NCBI GenBank assembly: GCA_015065425.1
Contig: SVQH01000011.1
Span: 1 to 64,000 of the forward strand
From: Oscillospiraceae bacterium
Lineage (GTDB): Bacteria > Bacillota > Clostridia > Oscillospirales > Acutalibacteraceae
Direction: 5' to 3'
Length of the DNA stretch: 64,000 nucleotides
Part shown: piece after piece, positions 35,604 through 45,656 of the stretch
Position numbering within the stretch: the first letter of the stretch is position 1
How the letters are laid out: each line of letters starts with the position of its first letter
Position numbers and translations under genes: made by a program
Notes under the pieces: model-generated
Database searches by the model: none
Seen by the model: only the letters and a program-made list of their open reading frames with translations
What the model was told of the DNA's origin: nothing

Positions 35604-37841
35604 TCAGTCCGAAATGCCGCTGGTTCTGAAGTAAACGGTAATACTGCTTCCTATTTCAAGTTCTGTACCCTCACTATATTCCTGTTTATAGGCTATAACG
35701 GAACTGCTTGAGAAGGAACTTCCCGAAATTTTTATATTGAAGCCGCGGCTTACGGCAAGCTGATTTGCCTGAGATACTGTCATGCCCGAGAAATCAGGCA
35801 CCTGAGCAGTTTCTTCCGGTATGTTTTCCTCTGTATAAAGAACTATCACACCGTTTGAAGGTGTTGTTCTTCCTGCCTCGGGAGACTGAGAAACAACTGT
35901 ATCTCCGTTTCCGATAACTCTTACTGAATGCTGAGTACCTGCAAGTTCACTCTTTGCGGCACTGACACTCATTCCCACAAGCTCGGGAGCAGGTTCTGAG
36001 AGTTTTGCAAGTTCAGATTCGGTATAGCTGGGTTCAACTCCGAGATACGGAAGAACTTTTTCAAAAACCTCTCCTGCAACGGGAGCGGCAATATCACCGC
36101 CGGAATATACAGCTCCCGAAGGAGCATCTATAATGATTACAACAGTAATTTCCGGGTCGTCACAGGGGGCAAAACCTGCAAAGGAAGCGATATATTTAAT
36201 TTCTTCAACACCTGTTTTTTCACTTGTACCCGTTTTACCTGCAACATGATAACCTGCGACATAAGCATTGGCACCCGTTCCTCTTTTAACAACCTCTTCC
36301 ATATATGAAGCAACAGTTTTTGCGGTTGATTCGGAAACCACCTGTCTTTTTACCTGAGGAACAGTTTCATTTATAGTATTACCTATATCATCAACAGTCT
36401 TTTTGACAATGTAAGGAGTCATAAGCTTGCCGCCGTTTCCTATTGCACTTACCGCAGTTGCTATCTGCATAGGGGTTACCTGATTGGACTGACCGAAGGA
36501 AACACTGACAAGGTTTGAATTTGTAAATGATACATCAGGCGAATGATAAGTAACACCGGGAACCGGGGTTGTTTCACCGGGAAGGTCTACTCCTGTTTTT
36601 TCCGTAAAACCGAAGGCATCAAAATATTTATAGAAAAGTTCAATTCCCATCTGCTGTCCTACATAAACGGAAAAGGTATTGCAGGAATTTACAAGAAGTG
36701 TAAGAGGTGTTTCAGCACCGTGACCTATGGGGTTATAGTCCTTTACGGTTCTGTCTCCTACCGATATGGTACCGTGGCAGGTATAGGAGGTATTTTCATT
36801 TATTACACCCTCCTCCATGGCACCTGCAACAAGAAATACCTTATAAACAGAGCCGGGATAATAATAGTCGGCAACGGCCTTGTTTTTCCACTGTGAATAT
36901 CTCGCTTCGGATATAGCCTTATCCTTTTCCTCTTCATCGATTATAGCTTCTATTCTTTCAAGAGTAGCGGCATCAGCAATGGTGAAAGGGTCATTGGAAT
37001 CATAGTCAGGCACATTGCACATACCGAGCACGGCACCTGTTTTTGTATTCATTACAACTCCGTATACATTCTCAGCACCGTTTTCTTTAAGAGCCGTAAG
37101 ACAGGCACTTCTGAGTATGGTCTGAATTTCATTGTTGAGAGTCAGTACATGATTTTCGCCGTTGACAGGTTCGTAATATACCTCTTTTCCGTTTTCAAGG
37201 TCGTTTGAATTACCGTCCTGAAGGGTATATATTTTTCCGTCAACCCCCGTGAGTGCATCGTCATAATAATATTCAAGTCCGTTGAGTCCGTATCCGTCGG
37301 AGCCTGTAAAACCAATGACTGTAGAAGCAAGAGTCCCGTCGGGATAATATCTTTTCGTGTCAGGGTCGTTGAAAATAACATCCGTTATTTTCTTTTCCCT
37401 TGCATAAGTCATAATTTCGGTCTTTTCGTTATATTCAACTTCACTTTTTATTCTGTAATAACCGTAAGAGCTTCTTTCCGCAATGTTTTTTCTGAGACTT
37501 TCTTCATCAACTCCGAGAATATCCACAAGCCCTCTTATAACATCTTCCCTGTTCTTATCGGTAACCTTACTGGGGTTTACATAAATAAGCCATACGGATG
37601 CAGTCTGTGCAATGACATTCATATTACTGTCATATATTGCACCTCTTGAAGAGGCAACCGTGGATGCATTATACTGCTGATTTTCAGCCTTTACTCTGTA
37701 TTCTTCCCCTTTTACTATGGTAAGAAACCCCAGTCTTCCCACAAGGGCTATCAAAAGCACCGCCAAAAAGACGCAAAGCAGTATAACACCCCTTTTTGCG
37801 GTGAGTGAATTTCTTTTCATATCGGCTTGATTAATTGCCAC
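35604..37841 (-). CDS. spoVD: SpoVD/PBP2-type transpeptidase with two PASTA domains
   Basis: The protein has 745 residues. The start is GTG at 37841 with GGGAG nine bases upstream. One membrane helix (about 18-40) precedes a PBP dimerisation domain and the transpeptidase domain with SVYK (331-334), SCN (386-388) and KTGTSEKTG (about 538). Two PASTA domains end the protein. It crosslinks septal or spore peptidoglycan with FtsW. Whether it serves division, sporulation or both cannot be read from sequence. Confidence 0.93.
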   Translation of the reverse strand: MAINQADMKRNSLTAKRGVILLCVFLAVLLIALVGRLGFLTIVKGEEYRVKAENQQYNASTVASSRGAIYDSNMNVIAQTASVWLIYVNPSKVTDKNREDVIRGLVDILGVDEESLRKNIAERSSYGYYRIKSEVEYNEKTEIMTYAREKKITDVIFNDPDTKRYYPDGTLASTVIGFTGSDGYGLNGLEYYYDDALTGVDGKIYTLQDGNSNDLENGKEVYYEPVNGENHVLTLNNEIQTILRSACLTALKENGAENVYGVVMNTKTGAVLGMCNVPDYDSNDPFTIADAATLERIEAIIDEEEKDKAISEARYSQWKNKAVADYYYPGSVYKVFLVAGAMEEGVINENTSYTCHGTISVGDRTVKDYNPIGHGAETPLTLLVNSCNTFSVYVGQQMGIELFYKYFDAFGFTEKTGVDLPGETTPVPGVTYHSPDVSFTNSNLVSVSFGQSNQVTPMQIATAVSAIGNGGKLMTPYIVKKTVDDIGNTINETVPQVKRQVVSESTAKTVASYMEEVVKRGTGANAYVAGYHVAGKTGTSEKTGVEEIKYIASFAGFAPCDDPEITVVIIIDAPSGAVYSGGDIAAPVAGEVFEKVLPYLGVEPSYTESELAKLSEPAPELVGMSVSAAKSELAGTQHSVRVIGNGDTVVSQSPEAGRTTPSNGVIVLYTEENIPEETAQVPDFSGMTVSQANQLAVSRGFNIKISGSSFSSSSVIAYKQEYSEGTELEIGSSITVYFRTSGISD

Positions 37842-38020
37842 TTTTCATTACTCCCGTTTATAAATATTGTGTATTTAAATACCAAAAAGGGCGAAGCCCC
37901 TCCGCCCTGCCGCCTTGAAATATTATTCTGACAGCGAATGATTATTATGTAAAAAAACATACCTTTGCGACTTGTGTCTGTTTTTATATATGCACAAGCA
38001 CAGCAAAAGTATGCTAAACA

Positions 38021-38491
38021 TCAGTCTCCTTTTACGGAAGAGGAATAAATAACCGCGTCCCCGCCTGAAAGGTCAATACATTCAATCTGATAATTTTCAA
38101 CCTTTGTCATGCCGAGGATTTCCGTAGCATAATTGTCTACGGCAGCAATTCCCGTAATTCCGTTAAGCTCAGAGCTAAGACGTATATTTTCCGATTTCTC
38201 AATTTCAAGAAGTGCTTCAACCTGCTGAATTTCTCTTATAAGTTCATATCTTTCTGCACTTGCAGATATCTGAAGTGCCACAACACCGAAAATTACAAGA
38301 ACAAAGCAAAGGAGAAATGCAGATTTTTTAAGACCTCTTACCTCCTCAGCATGAAGCTCTTTGTTTGTTCTCGGTGCAACTTTCTTAAGCGGAGCCCTCT
38401 TCGGCTCTTTTTTTATTTCAGGTGCCGCAGATGAGTGTATTTCAAAGCTTTCTATATCATATTTATAAGCATTTGATGCATAAGCTGCCAT
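38021..38491 (-). CDS. ftsL: FtsL-like division protein
   Basis: The protein has 156 residues. A cytoplasmic tail of about 57 residues precedes one membrane helix (LLCFVLVIFGVVALQI) and a heptad-rich coiled coil (ELIREIQQVEALLEIEKSE). The end ATEILGMTKVENYQIE resembles FtsL/DivIC. Its position between rsmH and the PBP gene is canonical for ftsL, which is otherwise poorly conserved. Confidence 0.82.
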   Translation of the reverse strand: MAAYASNAYKYDIESFEIHSSAAPEIKKEPKRAPLKKVAPRTNKELHAEEVRGLKKSAFLLCFVLVIFGVVALQISASAERYELIREIQQVEALLEIEKSENIRLSSELNGITGIAAVDNYATEILGMTKVENYQIECIDLSGGDAVIYSSSVKGD

Positions 38492-38511
38492 CTTTTTTAT
38501 TCTCCCGTTTT

Positions 38512-39441
38512 TTACTTCAATTTTTCTATACTGCGAAGCCTTGCACTGCGGCTTCTGGGATTAATTTCAAGTTCTTCCTCAGAAGGACTTACGGACTTAT
38601 ACAAAAGCCTTCCTCGCGGTGTGTTTCCGCAGACACACACAGGAAAGTCTTTGGGACAGGTACAACCTTCGGTAAATGTCTTAAACATATTTTTAACTGC
38701 TCTGTCTTCAAGGGAATGAAAGGTTATTATTGAAAGTATTCCGCCGACGCCGAGCATTGAAAACATATTTTCCACAGCCCCCGGCAGCCGTTCTATTTCT
38801 CCGTTTACCTCTATTCTTATTGCCTGAAAGGTTCTTCGAGCAGGATGTCCGCCTTCTCTTCTCGCCCTTGCGGGTATAGCATCCTTTATGGCCTCCACAA
38901 GCTGAAACGTTGTTTCAAAAGGTTCTTTTTCTCTTCTCTGAACAATAAGTCTTGCTATACTTTTTGCAAATTTTTCTTCTCCGTAGCAGGATATTACTCT
39001 GGCAAGATCTCTTTCGGAATAGGTGTTTACCACATCAGCGGCACTCATACCCTCCTGACTCATTCTCATATCAAGAGGAGCATCATTGTGAAAAGAAAAG
39101 CCCCTTTCTGCAGTATCAAGCTGATGAGAACTTACTCCGAGGTCAGCTATTATTCCGTCAAACCCTTCAATTCCGAGTTCTGCGGCAATTTTATCTATAT
39201 TACTGAAATTGTCTTTAATAATTATTACATTATTATAAGAAGCAAATTTATTCCTGAGATTTTCAATAGCATCGGGATCTCTGTCAACGGCAATAAGACG
39301 GCCTTTTGCCGAAAGCTTATCAGCAATGGCTTTTGAATGTCCGCCGCCGCCTGCAGTACAGTCACAGTATACTCCGTCGCTTTTTATATTTAGCGAATCG
39401 ACCGTTTCATTGAAAAGAACGGGAATATGAGAAAAATCCAT
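38512..39441 (-). CDS. rsmH: 16S rRNA m4C1402 methyltransferase RsmH
   Basis: The protein has 309 residues. The SAM-binding loop is CDCTAGGGGHSKAI; SHQLDTAERGFSF and FHSLEDRAVKNMF are family signatures. It is second in the dcw cluster after mraZ. Confidence 0.97.
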   Translation of the reverse strand: MDFSHIPVLFNETVDSLNIKSDGVYCDCTAGGGGHSKAIADKLSAKGRLIAVDRDPDAIENLRNKFASYNNVIIIKDNFSNIDKIAAELGIEGFDGIIADLGVSSHQLDTAERGFSFHNDAPLDMRMSQEGMSAADVVNTYSERDLARVISCYGEEKFAKSIARLIVQRREKEPFETTFQLVEAIKDAIPARARREGGHPARRTFQAIRIEVNGEIERLPGAVENMFSMLGVGGILSIITFHSLEDRAVKNMFKTFTEGCTCPKDFPVCVCGNTPRGRLLYKSVSPSEEELEINPRSRSARLRSIEKLK

Positions 39442-39456
39442 ACCGACACCGCCTTA

Positions 39457-39876
39457 TCAATAGAATATCTGAGGATATGCAGAAGGAACAAATACTTCGC
39501 CTGAGTTCTGCTTTTCATATTCAGCCTGACTCCATATTTCAAGGCGGTTTCCTTCACCCGTAATTACAACACCGTCCTGAAGAGAAGCAAATTCAATATA
39601 GTCAGCAGGTACGGTGAATCTGCCCTGTTTGTCCTGGGTAACAGTTTTTGCCGCCCTTGTAAAAGTTCTTGCCTGCATTCTTCCTTCAGAGGTATTCGTA
39701 AGCTTTCTTACCTGTTCAAGAAGACCGTCAAAGGTTTCGGCATCATAAACGGAAACACAACCGTCGGGAGATTTGAAAAGCACAAATTCCTGTCCCATTT
39801 TTTCACGGAAGCCCGAAGGCATTACGAGACGGTTATTACTGTCGATGTTGTGAAAAAATACTCCGAGGTAAGACAT
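39457..39876 (-). CDS. mraZ: Transcriptional regulator MraZ
   Basis: The protein has 139 residues. The start at 39876 follows AAAGGAG; longer frames run into the promoter. Two SpoVT/AbrB-like halves contain the duplicated DxxxR motifs (NIDSNNRLVMPSGFR and KQGRFTVPADYI). It is a ring-forming repressor of the dcw operon that it heads. Candidate 10-bp-spaced operator repeats lie just upstream. Confidence 0.95.
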   Translation of the reverse strand: MSYLGVFFHNIDSNNRLVMPSGFREKMGQEFVLFKSPDGCVSVYDAETFDGLLEQVRKLTNTSEGRMQARTFTRAAKTVTQDKQGRFTVPADYIEFASLQDGVVITGEGNRLEIWSQAEYEKQNSGEVFVPSAYPQIFY

Positions 39877-39900
39877 CTGCTTTTCATCTCCTTTCCGAGG

Positions 39901-39975
39901 CGTTCCATTTTGTGTTTTTTTACCCCTATTTGCTCCATTTGCATTTATTATATACTGTAATATAAGAAATTTCAA
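39901..39975 (-). promoter_or_regulatory. dcw operon promoter with candidate MraZ boxes
   Basis: -35 TTGAAA (39970-39975), a 17-bp spacer and -10 TATAAT (39947-39952) on the minus strand. Downstream, AAATGGAGCA, AATAGGGGTA and AAATGGAACG occupy exact 10-bp registers (39931-39940, 39921-39930, 39901-39910) with one register skipped, like the direct repeats bound by MraZ. Confidence 0.65.
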
Positions 39976-40333
39976 GAGTTTTTTATATTTTTTTATACAT
40001 TTTGGAAAAATTTTTCAACCTGTCATTTTTCCGGATATTCCGGCACATTTATATTATTTTTTTGCAGCTTTTTTCACTCTGAAAAAGCAAGAATTTTGTG
40101 TTCTGTATTCACATTCTCGTTCCTCTTTATAATAGTCAAAATCACAAAATCAACACAGTATTGTTTGTGTGTTTTCCACAACCCCGCAACCTGCTTTTAT
40201 CCCGCATTCACCCACTGTTTCACTTACGATGCCATGGCAATAATAATGTATTTATTTTTTAAACAAAAAGGATACCGTTTTTTAATATTAATCTGTTTAT
40301 CTGTAAAAAATTATATATATTAATAAATTCAAG
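39976..40333. other. Divergent intergenic region between mraZ and pyrC
   Basis: About 350 AT-rich bp lie between the two promoters. I see no open frame, RNA motif or strong inverted repeat in it. Confidence 0.5.
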
Positions 40334-40362
40334 TTGACAAAAGACTTATTACATGATAAACT
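40334..40362 (+). promoter_or_regulatory. pyr operon promoter
   Basis: TTGACA (40334-40339), a 17-bp spacer and TAAACT (40357-40362). The roughly 120-nt leader has a 7-bp hairpin (40428-40434 with 40445-40451) but no intrinsic terminator and no PyrR-binding consensus. Confidence 0.65.
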
Positions 40363-40491
40363 AAACAAGATAAAAAAACAAAAAAATCATTAATTCCACT
40401 GTCCCCGGACAACAGAGACTTTTATATGCGGAAATGCTTATGTGTTTTCGCGTTGTTTTGTGTACGAGGACAAAAATGAAAGGAAACGACA

Positions 40492-41718
40492 ATGACCGGT
40501 TTAATAAAGGCTCAGATTATAGGTATGTCAGCAATGAACGGTAAAAATACCGTCAGCGGTGACTTATTCTCTGTTCCCTCTGTCGCTGAGTTATTGAGTG
40601 CTCCCGAATATACTGTTTTTCCCGGTTTTTGCGATGTGCATGTGCATTTTCGCGAGCCGGGCTTTTCTTATAAAGAGGACATAAAAACGGGATCACTTGC
40701 CGCTGCTCACGGAGGGTATACAGCTGTATGCACCATGCCGAACCTGTCCCCTGTGCCCGACTGCAGGGAAAATCTTGATATTCAGCTTAATGCGATAAAA
40801 AAAGATGCGGTTATAGCAGTTTATCCTTATGCTGCAATAACAAAAGGCGAAAAAGGGGAAATCCTCTCCGACATGGAGGATATTGCATCTGACTGCATAG
40901 CCTTTTCCGACGACGGGAAAGGCGTACAAAGCGATGACATGATGAGAAATGCCATGCTCAAGGCAAAATCACTGGGAAAAATAATCGCGGCACATTGTGA
41001 AGTTAACGATCTGCTTGAAGGCGGATACATCCATAAAGGCGAATACGCAGAAAAGCACGGACACAAAGGAATATGCTCAGAGAGTGAATACAGACAGATA
41101 GAACGGGACCTGCAGCTTGTCAGAGAAACGGGATGCAAATATCATGTATGCCACATTTCCGCAAAAGAAAGCGTGGAACTCATACGACAGGCTAAAGCAG
41201 AGGGACTTGATGTTTCCTGCGAAACGGGACCTCATTATCTTGTAATGAATGATTCATATCTTGAAGAGGACGGCAGATTCAAAATGAATCCTCCCCTTCG
41301 CTCGGAAGAAGACAGACTCGCTCTTCTTGAAGGAATAAAAGACGGAACCATTGACATAATAGCTACTGACCATGCACCCCATTCCGCAGAGGAAAAATCA
41401 AAAGGTCTTGCGGGAAGTGCATTTGGAATTGTAGGACTTGAAACCGCATTTTCAGTAATGTATACGCATCTTGTCAGAACAGGTGAAATCAGTCTTGAAA
41501 AACTGGCAGAACTGATGGCTGTAAACCCGAGAAAACGCTTCGGCATCCCTTATGACGGAAGTTTTACGGTATGGCAACTCAACAAAGAATACACCGTTGA
41601 CCCTGACACCTTCCTTTCAAAAGGCAGAGCCACTCCCTTTGCAGGCAAAAAACTTTCGGGAGTATGCATGCTCACGGTCAAGGATAATAAAATCATATAC
41701 AAACACAGTGATATATAA
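40492..41718 (+). CDS. pyrC: Dihydroorotase
   Basis: The protein has 408 residues. This type I amidohydrolase cyclises carbamoyl-aspartate. Metal ligands are visible in DVHVHFREPG and TDHAPHS. The N-terminal small beta domain is shorter than usual, about 45 residues before the first metal motif. AAGGAAA precedes the start. It is the first gene of the pyrimidine operon. Confidence 0.93.
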   Translation: MTGLIKAQIIGMSAMNGKNTVSGDLFSVPSVAELLSAPEYTVFPGFCDVHVHFREPGFSYKEDIKTGSLAAAHGGYTAVCTMPNLSPVPDCRENLDIQLNAIKKDAVIAVYPYAAITKGEKGEILSDMEDIASDCIAFSDDGKGVQSDDMMRNAMLKAKSLGKIIAAHCEVNDLLEGGYIHKGEYAEKHGHKGICSESEYRQIERDLQLVRETGCKYHVCHISAKESVELIRQAKAEGLDVSCETGPHYLVMNDSYLEEDGRFKMNPPLRSEEDRLALLEGIKDGTIDIIATDHAPHSAEEKSKGLAGSAFGIVGLETAFSVMYTHLVRTGEISLEKLAELMAVNPRKRFGIPYDGSFTVWQLNKEYTVDPDTFLSKGRATPFAGKKLSGVCMLTVKDNKIIYKHSDI

Positions 41719-41730
41719 GGAGAGAAAGTT

Positions 41731-44700
41731 ATGGCTAAAAGAAAAGACATCAAAAAAATTATGATCATAGGTTCCGGCCCCATAGTTATCGGACAGGCTG
41801 CCGAATTCGACTATGCGGGCACACAGGCTTGTCTTGCTCTTAAAGAGGAAGGCTATGAGGTAGTTCTCTGCAACTCCAACCCTGCAACCATCATGACAGA
41901 CACAACCATTGCAGATAAAGTTTACATGGAGCCTCTGACACTTGAATACATCGCAAAAATACTCCGTTATGAGAGACCCGATGCCATTGTTCCCGGAATC
42001 GGCGGACAGACAGGGCTTAATCTTGCAATGCAGCTTGAAAAGAAGGGCGTTCTTAAAGAATGCGGAGTTGAGCTTCTCGGCACAAGCAGCGAAAGCATTG
42101 AAAGAGCCGAAGACAGAGAGCTTTTCAAAGAGCTTTGTCAGTCCATAGGTGAACCCACCATTCCCTCGGAAATAACTTACTCTCTTGAAGAAGCAAAGGA
42201 AGCTGCCGCAAGAATCGGCTATCCCGTAGTTCTTCGTCCCGCCTTTACTCTCGGCGGCACAGGCGGCGGTTTTGCATACAACGAAGAAGAACTCATAGAC
42301 ATAGGTACCAACGCATTCAAGCTCTCTCCCGTGCATCAGGTACTTATTGAAAAAAGCGTCAAGGGCTATAAAGAAATTGAGTTTGAAGTTATGAGAGACG
42401 GCAGCGACCATGCAATAACAATCTGCGGCATGGAAAATGTTGACCCTGTCGGCGTACATACAGGCGACTCCATAGTTGTAGCTCCCATACTCACTCTCAA
42501 CGAGCACGACCTTAAGATGCTCAATGATTCCGCCATCAAGATTATCCGTGAACTTAAAATAGAAGGCGGCTGTAATGTTCAGTTTGCCCTTAATCCCGAT
42601 TCAAGTGAATACTATCTTATCGAAGTAAACCCCAGAGTTTCCCGTTCTTCTGCCCTTGCATCAAAGGCAAGCGGATACCCCATAGCAAGAGTTACGGCAA
42701 AAATCGCAGTAGGTATGACACTTGAAGAAATTGCCATTGCAAACACAACGGCGGCTTTTGAACCGAGACTTGATTACATTGTTGCGAAGTTCCCCCGTTT
42801 CCCCTTCGATAAATTCGCAGGAGCTCCCAATACACTCGGAACACAGATGAAAGCAACAGGCGAAGTCATGGGAATCGGCTCTACACTTGAAGAATGCTTC
42901 CTGAAATCTGTGCGTTCACTTGAAACAGGTGTGTGCCATTTCCATCTTGCTAAGTTTGATTCATTTTCAACCGAGGAAATCTATGAATACATAAAAGAAT
43001 TCAAGGATGACAATATTTTTGCTATAGCAGAACTTATCCGCAGAGGCGAAACTATTGAAAAGCTTCATGAAGCAACTGCAATCACGGCATATTTCCTTGA
43101 ATCCGTTAAAAAGATAATTGACCTTGAAAAAGATATCAAAGCAAACAAAGGCGATTTTGAAACCCTGAAAGCTGCAAAGAAAATGGGCTTCTCGGATAAG
43201 TTCATTGCAAAGCTCTGGGAGATGCCCGAAACAGATGTTTACAATATAAGAAAAGAGCACAATCTTTTCCCCGTATTCAAAATGGTTGACACATGTCACA
43301 CAAATGCATACATTCCCTACTTCTACTCCTCATACTATGACGAAAATGCGTCAAGACTTACAGATAAGAAAAAGCTTGTTGTTCTCGGTGCAGGCCCCAT
43401 CCGTATCGGTCAGGGCGTAGAATTTGACTATTCAACCGTTCATGCAGTAACAACAATCAAAAAATCGGGCTATGAAGCAATAATCATAAACAACAACCCC
43501 GAAACAGTTTCAACAGACTACACCACTGCAGATAAGCTTTATTTCGAGCCTCTTACAACAGAGGATGTTATGAACATTCTTGAGTTTGAAAAGCCCGAAG
43601 GTGTCATAGCTTCTCTCGGCGGTCAGACTGCAATTAACCTTGCAGAGCCCTTAAGAGAAAGAGGCATCAAGATAATCGGCACAGATTGCGATGCCATTGA
43701 AAAAGCAGAAAACCGCGACAGCTTTGAAAAGATACTCAAAGAACTTAACATTCCTCAGCCCAAGGGCAGAGCTGTTACAAAGATTGAAGACGGCGTTGCC
43801 GCCGCTGCTGAAATCGGCTACCCCGTACTTGTGCGTCCCTCCTTCGTTCTCGGCGGTCGTGCCATGCAAATTGTTGCAAATGAAGAGCAGTTAAGACACT
43901 ATCTCAAAACTGCTGTTGAAATTGACGAGGACAAGCCCGTACTTGTTGACAAATATATTCAGGGTAAGGAAGTTGAAGTTGACGCTATTTGCGACGGTAT
44001 AGATGTATTTGTACCCGGTATTATGGAGCTTATTGAAAGAACGGGTATTCACTCAGGTGACTCAATAAGCGTTTATCCCACATTCTCCGTATCAGATAAG
44101 GTCAAGGGCACAATTTTACAGTATGCAAAGAAGCTCGGACTGGGAATCGGAATCGTCGGTCTTTATAACATTCAGTTCATCGTTGATGATAATGACGATG
44201 TTTATATCATCGAAGTCAATCCCCGTTCTTCAAGAACAGTTCCCTTCCTTTCAAAGGCTACAGGCTATTCACTGGCTGATATCGCAACAGAAGTCATTAT
44301 GGGCAAGACCCTTAAAGAACAGGGCATATTCGGAATTTACCCTGATGAAAAGAAGAGATGGTATGTAAAGGTTCCCGTTTTCTCATTCTCAAAAATAAGA
44401 GGACTTGACGCATATCTCTCCCCCGAAATGAAGTCTACAGGTGAAGCAATAGGCTACGACGACAAGCTCAACCGTGCACTTTATAAGGCTCTTCAGGCAG
44501 GCGGAACAAAGCTTCAGAATTACGGTACTGTTTTTGTAACGATTGCCGACAAGGACAAGGACGAAGCACTTCCTCTTATCCGCAGATTCTATAACCTTGG
44601 TTTCAATATTGAAGCAACAGAAGGTACTGCAAGCTTCCTTAAATCTCACGGAATCAGAACCCATGTTCACAAGAAGATAAGTGAAGGCAGCACCGAAATT

Positions 44701-44904
44701 ATTGATGCAATCCGTCAGGGACACATAGCTTATGTTATCAATACAAGAGATATCGGTTCAAACGGTCCTCTCAGCGATGGACACGAAATAAGAAGATATG
44801 CAACAGATAACAACATTACACTCTTCACAGCACTCGATACAGTAAGAGTTCTCCTTGATGTTCTTGAAGAAACCACACTTTGCATATCCACAATAGATGC
44901 TTAA
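41731..44904 (+). CDS. carB: Carbamoyl-phosphate synthase large subunit
   Basis: The protein has 1057 residues, full length. Two carboxyphosphate/carbamate ATP-grasp halves (KIMIIGSGPIVIGQAAEFDY and LVVLGAGPIRIGQGVEFDY) precede the C-terminal MGS-like allosteric domain. It needs CarA to supply ammonia from glutamine, but carA is absent from this operon and from the window. Confidence 0.97.
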   Translation: MAKRKDIKKIMIIGSGPIVIGQAAEFDYAGTQACLALKEEGYEVVLCNSNPATIMTDTTIADKVYMEPLTLEYIAKILRYERPDAIVPGIGGQTGLNLAMQLEKKGVLKECGVELLGTSSESIERAEDRELFKELCQSIGEPTIPSEITYSLEEAKEAAARIGYPVVLRPAFTLGGTGGGFAYNEEELIDIGTNAFKLSPVHQVLIEKSVKGYKEIEFEVMRDGSDHAITICGMENVDPVGVHTGDSIVVAPILTLNEHDLKMLNDSAIKIIRELKIEGGCNVQFALNPDSSEYYLIEVNPRVSRSSALASKASGYPIARVTAKIAVGMTLEEIAIANTTAAFEPRLDYIVAKFPRFPFDKFAGAPNTLGTQMKATGEVMGIGSTLEECFLKSVRSLETGVCHFHLAKFDSFSTEEIYEYIKEFKDDNIFAIAELIRRGETIEKLHEATAITAYFLESVKKIIDLEKDIKANKGDFETLKAAKKMGFSDKFIAKLWEMPETDVYNIRKEHNLFPVFKMVDTCHTNAYIPYFYSSYYDENASRLTDKKKLVVLGAGPIRIGQGVEFDYSTVHAVTTIKKSGYEAIIINNNPETVSTDYTTADKLYFEPLTTEDVMNILEFEKPEGVIASLGGQTAINLAEPLRERGIKIIGTDCDAIEKAENRDSFEKILKELNIPQPKGRAVTKIEDGVAAAAEIGYPVLVRPSFVLGGRAMQIVANEEQLRHYLKTAVEIDEDKPVLVDKYIQGKEVEVDAICDGIDVFVPGIMELIERTGIHSGDSISVYPTFSVSDKVKGTILQYAKKLGLGIGIVGLYNIQFIVDDNDDVYIIEVNPRSSRTVPFLSKATGYSLADIATEVIMGKTLKEQGIFGIYPDEKKRWYVKVPVFSFSKIRGLDAYLSPEMKSTGEAIGYDDKLNRALYKALQAGGTKLQNYGTVFVTIADKDKDEALPLIRRFYNLGFNIEATEGTASFLKSHGIRTHVHKKISEGSTEIIDAIRQGHIAYVINTRDIGSNGPLSDGHEIRRYATDNNITLFTALDTVRVLLDVLEETTLCISTIDA

Positions 44905-44918
44905 AAGGTGAAATACCG

Positions 44919-45656
44919 ATGAAACAAAGTTTATTCACAATAAAAGAAAACCGTCCCCTCACTCAAGACGTATATCTTATGCGTCTTGAGGGTGACACCT
45001 CGGAAATAACCACACCCGGTCAGTTTGTAAACATCAAGCTTGACGGACTTTATCTCAGACGACCCATATCCGTCAATGATGTTGAAGAAAACATTCTTAC
45101 AATCATCTATAAGGTTGTGGGCAAAGGCACCGAGCAGATGAAAGATATGAATTCGGGCACTCTTGATATCCTCACGGGACTCGGAAACGGCTATGACACT
45201 TCTCTTTCGGGAAACAATGTTCTTTTAGTCGGCGGAGGCGTAGGCGTACCTCCCCTTTATATGCTTGCTAAGAAGCTTCTTGCCGAGAAAAAAAATGTCA
45301 GCGTTATTTTAGGCTTCAATACAGAAAGCGAAGTATTCTTTGAAGAAGAATTCAAATCCCTCGGCTGTGATGTCACCGTTACAACCGTTGACGGAAGCCG
45401 CGGAGTAAAAGGTTTTGTAACCAATGCTCTTGACAAATACAGTGATGCAACATATTTTTACACCTGCGGTCCCGAGCCTATGCTTAAAGCTCTTTACAAT
45501 GCAACTACTGTTGAAGGTCAGTTCAGTTTTGAAGAAAGAATGGGCTGCGGATTCGGTGCATGTATGGGCTGCTCGTGCAAAACGCTTTACGGAAACAAGA
45601 GAATATGCAAGGACGGTCCCGTTCTTCGGAAGGAGGAGATAATATGGGAAAAATGA
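44919..45656 (+). CDS. pyrK: Dihydroorotate dehydrogenase electron-transfer subunit
   Basis: The protein has 245 residues. The start at 44919 has AAAGGTG upstream. An FAD-binding domain (LYLRRPISV) and an NAD-binding region precede the [2Fe-2S] site CGFGACMGCSC...C near the end. It passes electrons from PyrD to NAD+. It overlaps pyrD by 13 bp. Confidence 0.95.
   Translation: MKQSLFTIKENRPLTQDVYLMRLEGDTSEITTPGQFVNIKLDGLYLRRPISVNDVEENILTIIYKVVGKGTEQMKDMNSGTLDILTGLGNGYDTSLSGNNVLLVGGGVGVPPLYMLAKKLLAEKKNVSVILGFNTESEVFFEEEFKSLGCDVTVTTVDGSRGVKGFVTNALDKYSDATYFYTCGPEPMLKALYNATTVEGQFSFEERMGCGFGACMGCSCKTLYGNKRICKDGPVLRKEEIIWEK

Noticed and set aside
40369..40491. PyrR-type attenuator before pyrC
   Set aside because: No U-tailed terminator and no PyrR-binding consensus; only a small hairpin at 40428-40451.
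41617..42507. A 296-codon minus-strand frame inside carB
   Set aside because: It is antisense to a complete, conserved carB and its translation is Cys/Phe/Tyr-rich like other antisense shadows. The same applies to long antisense frames in pyrD, purL and fhs.
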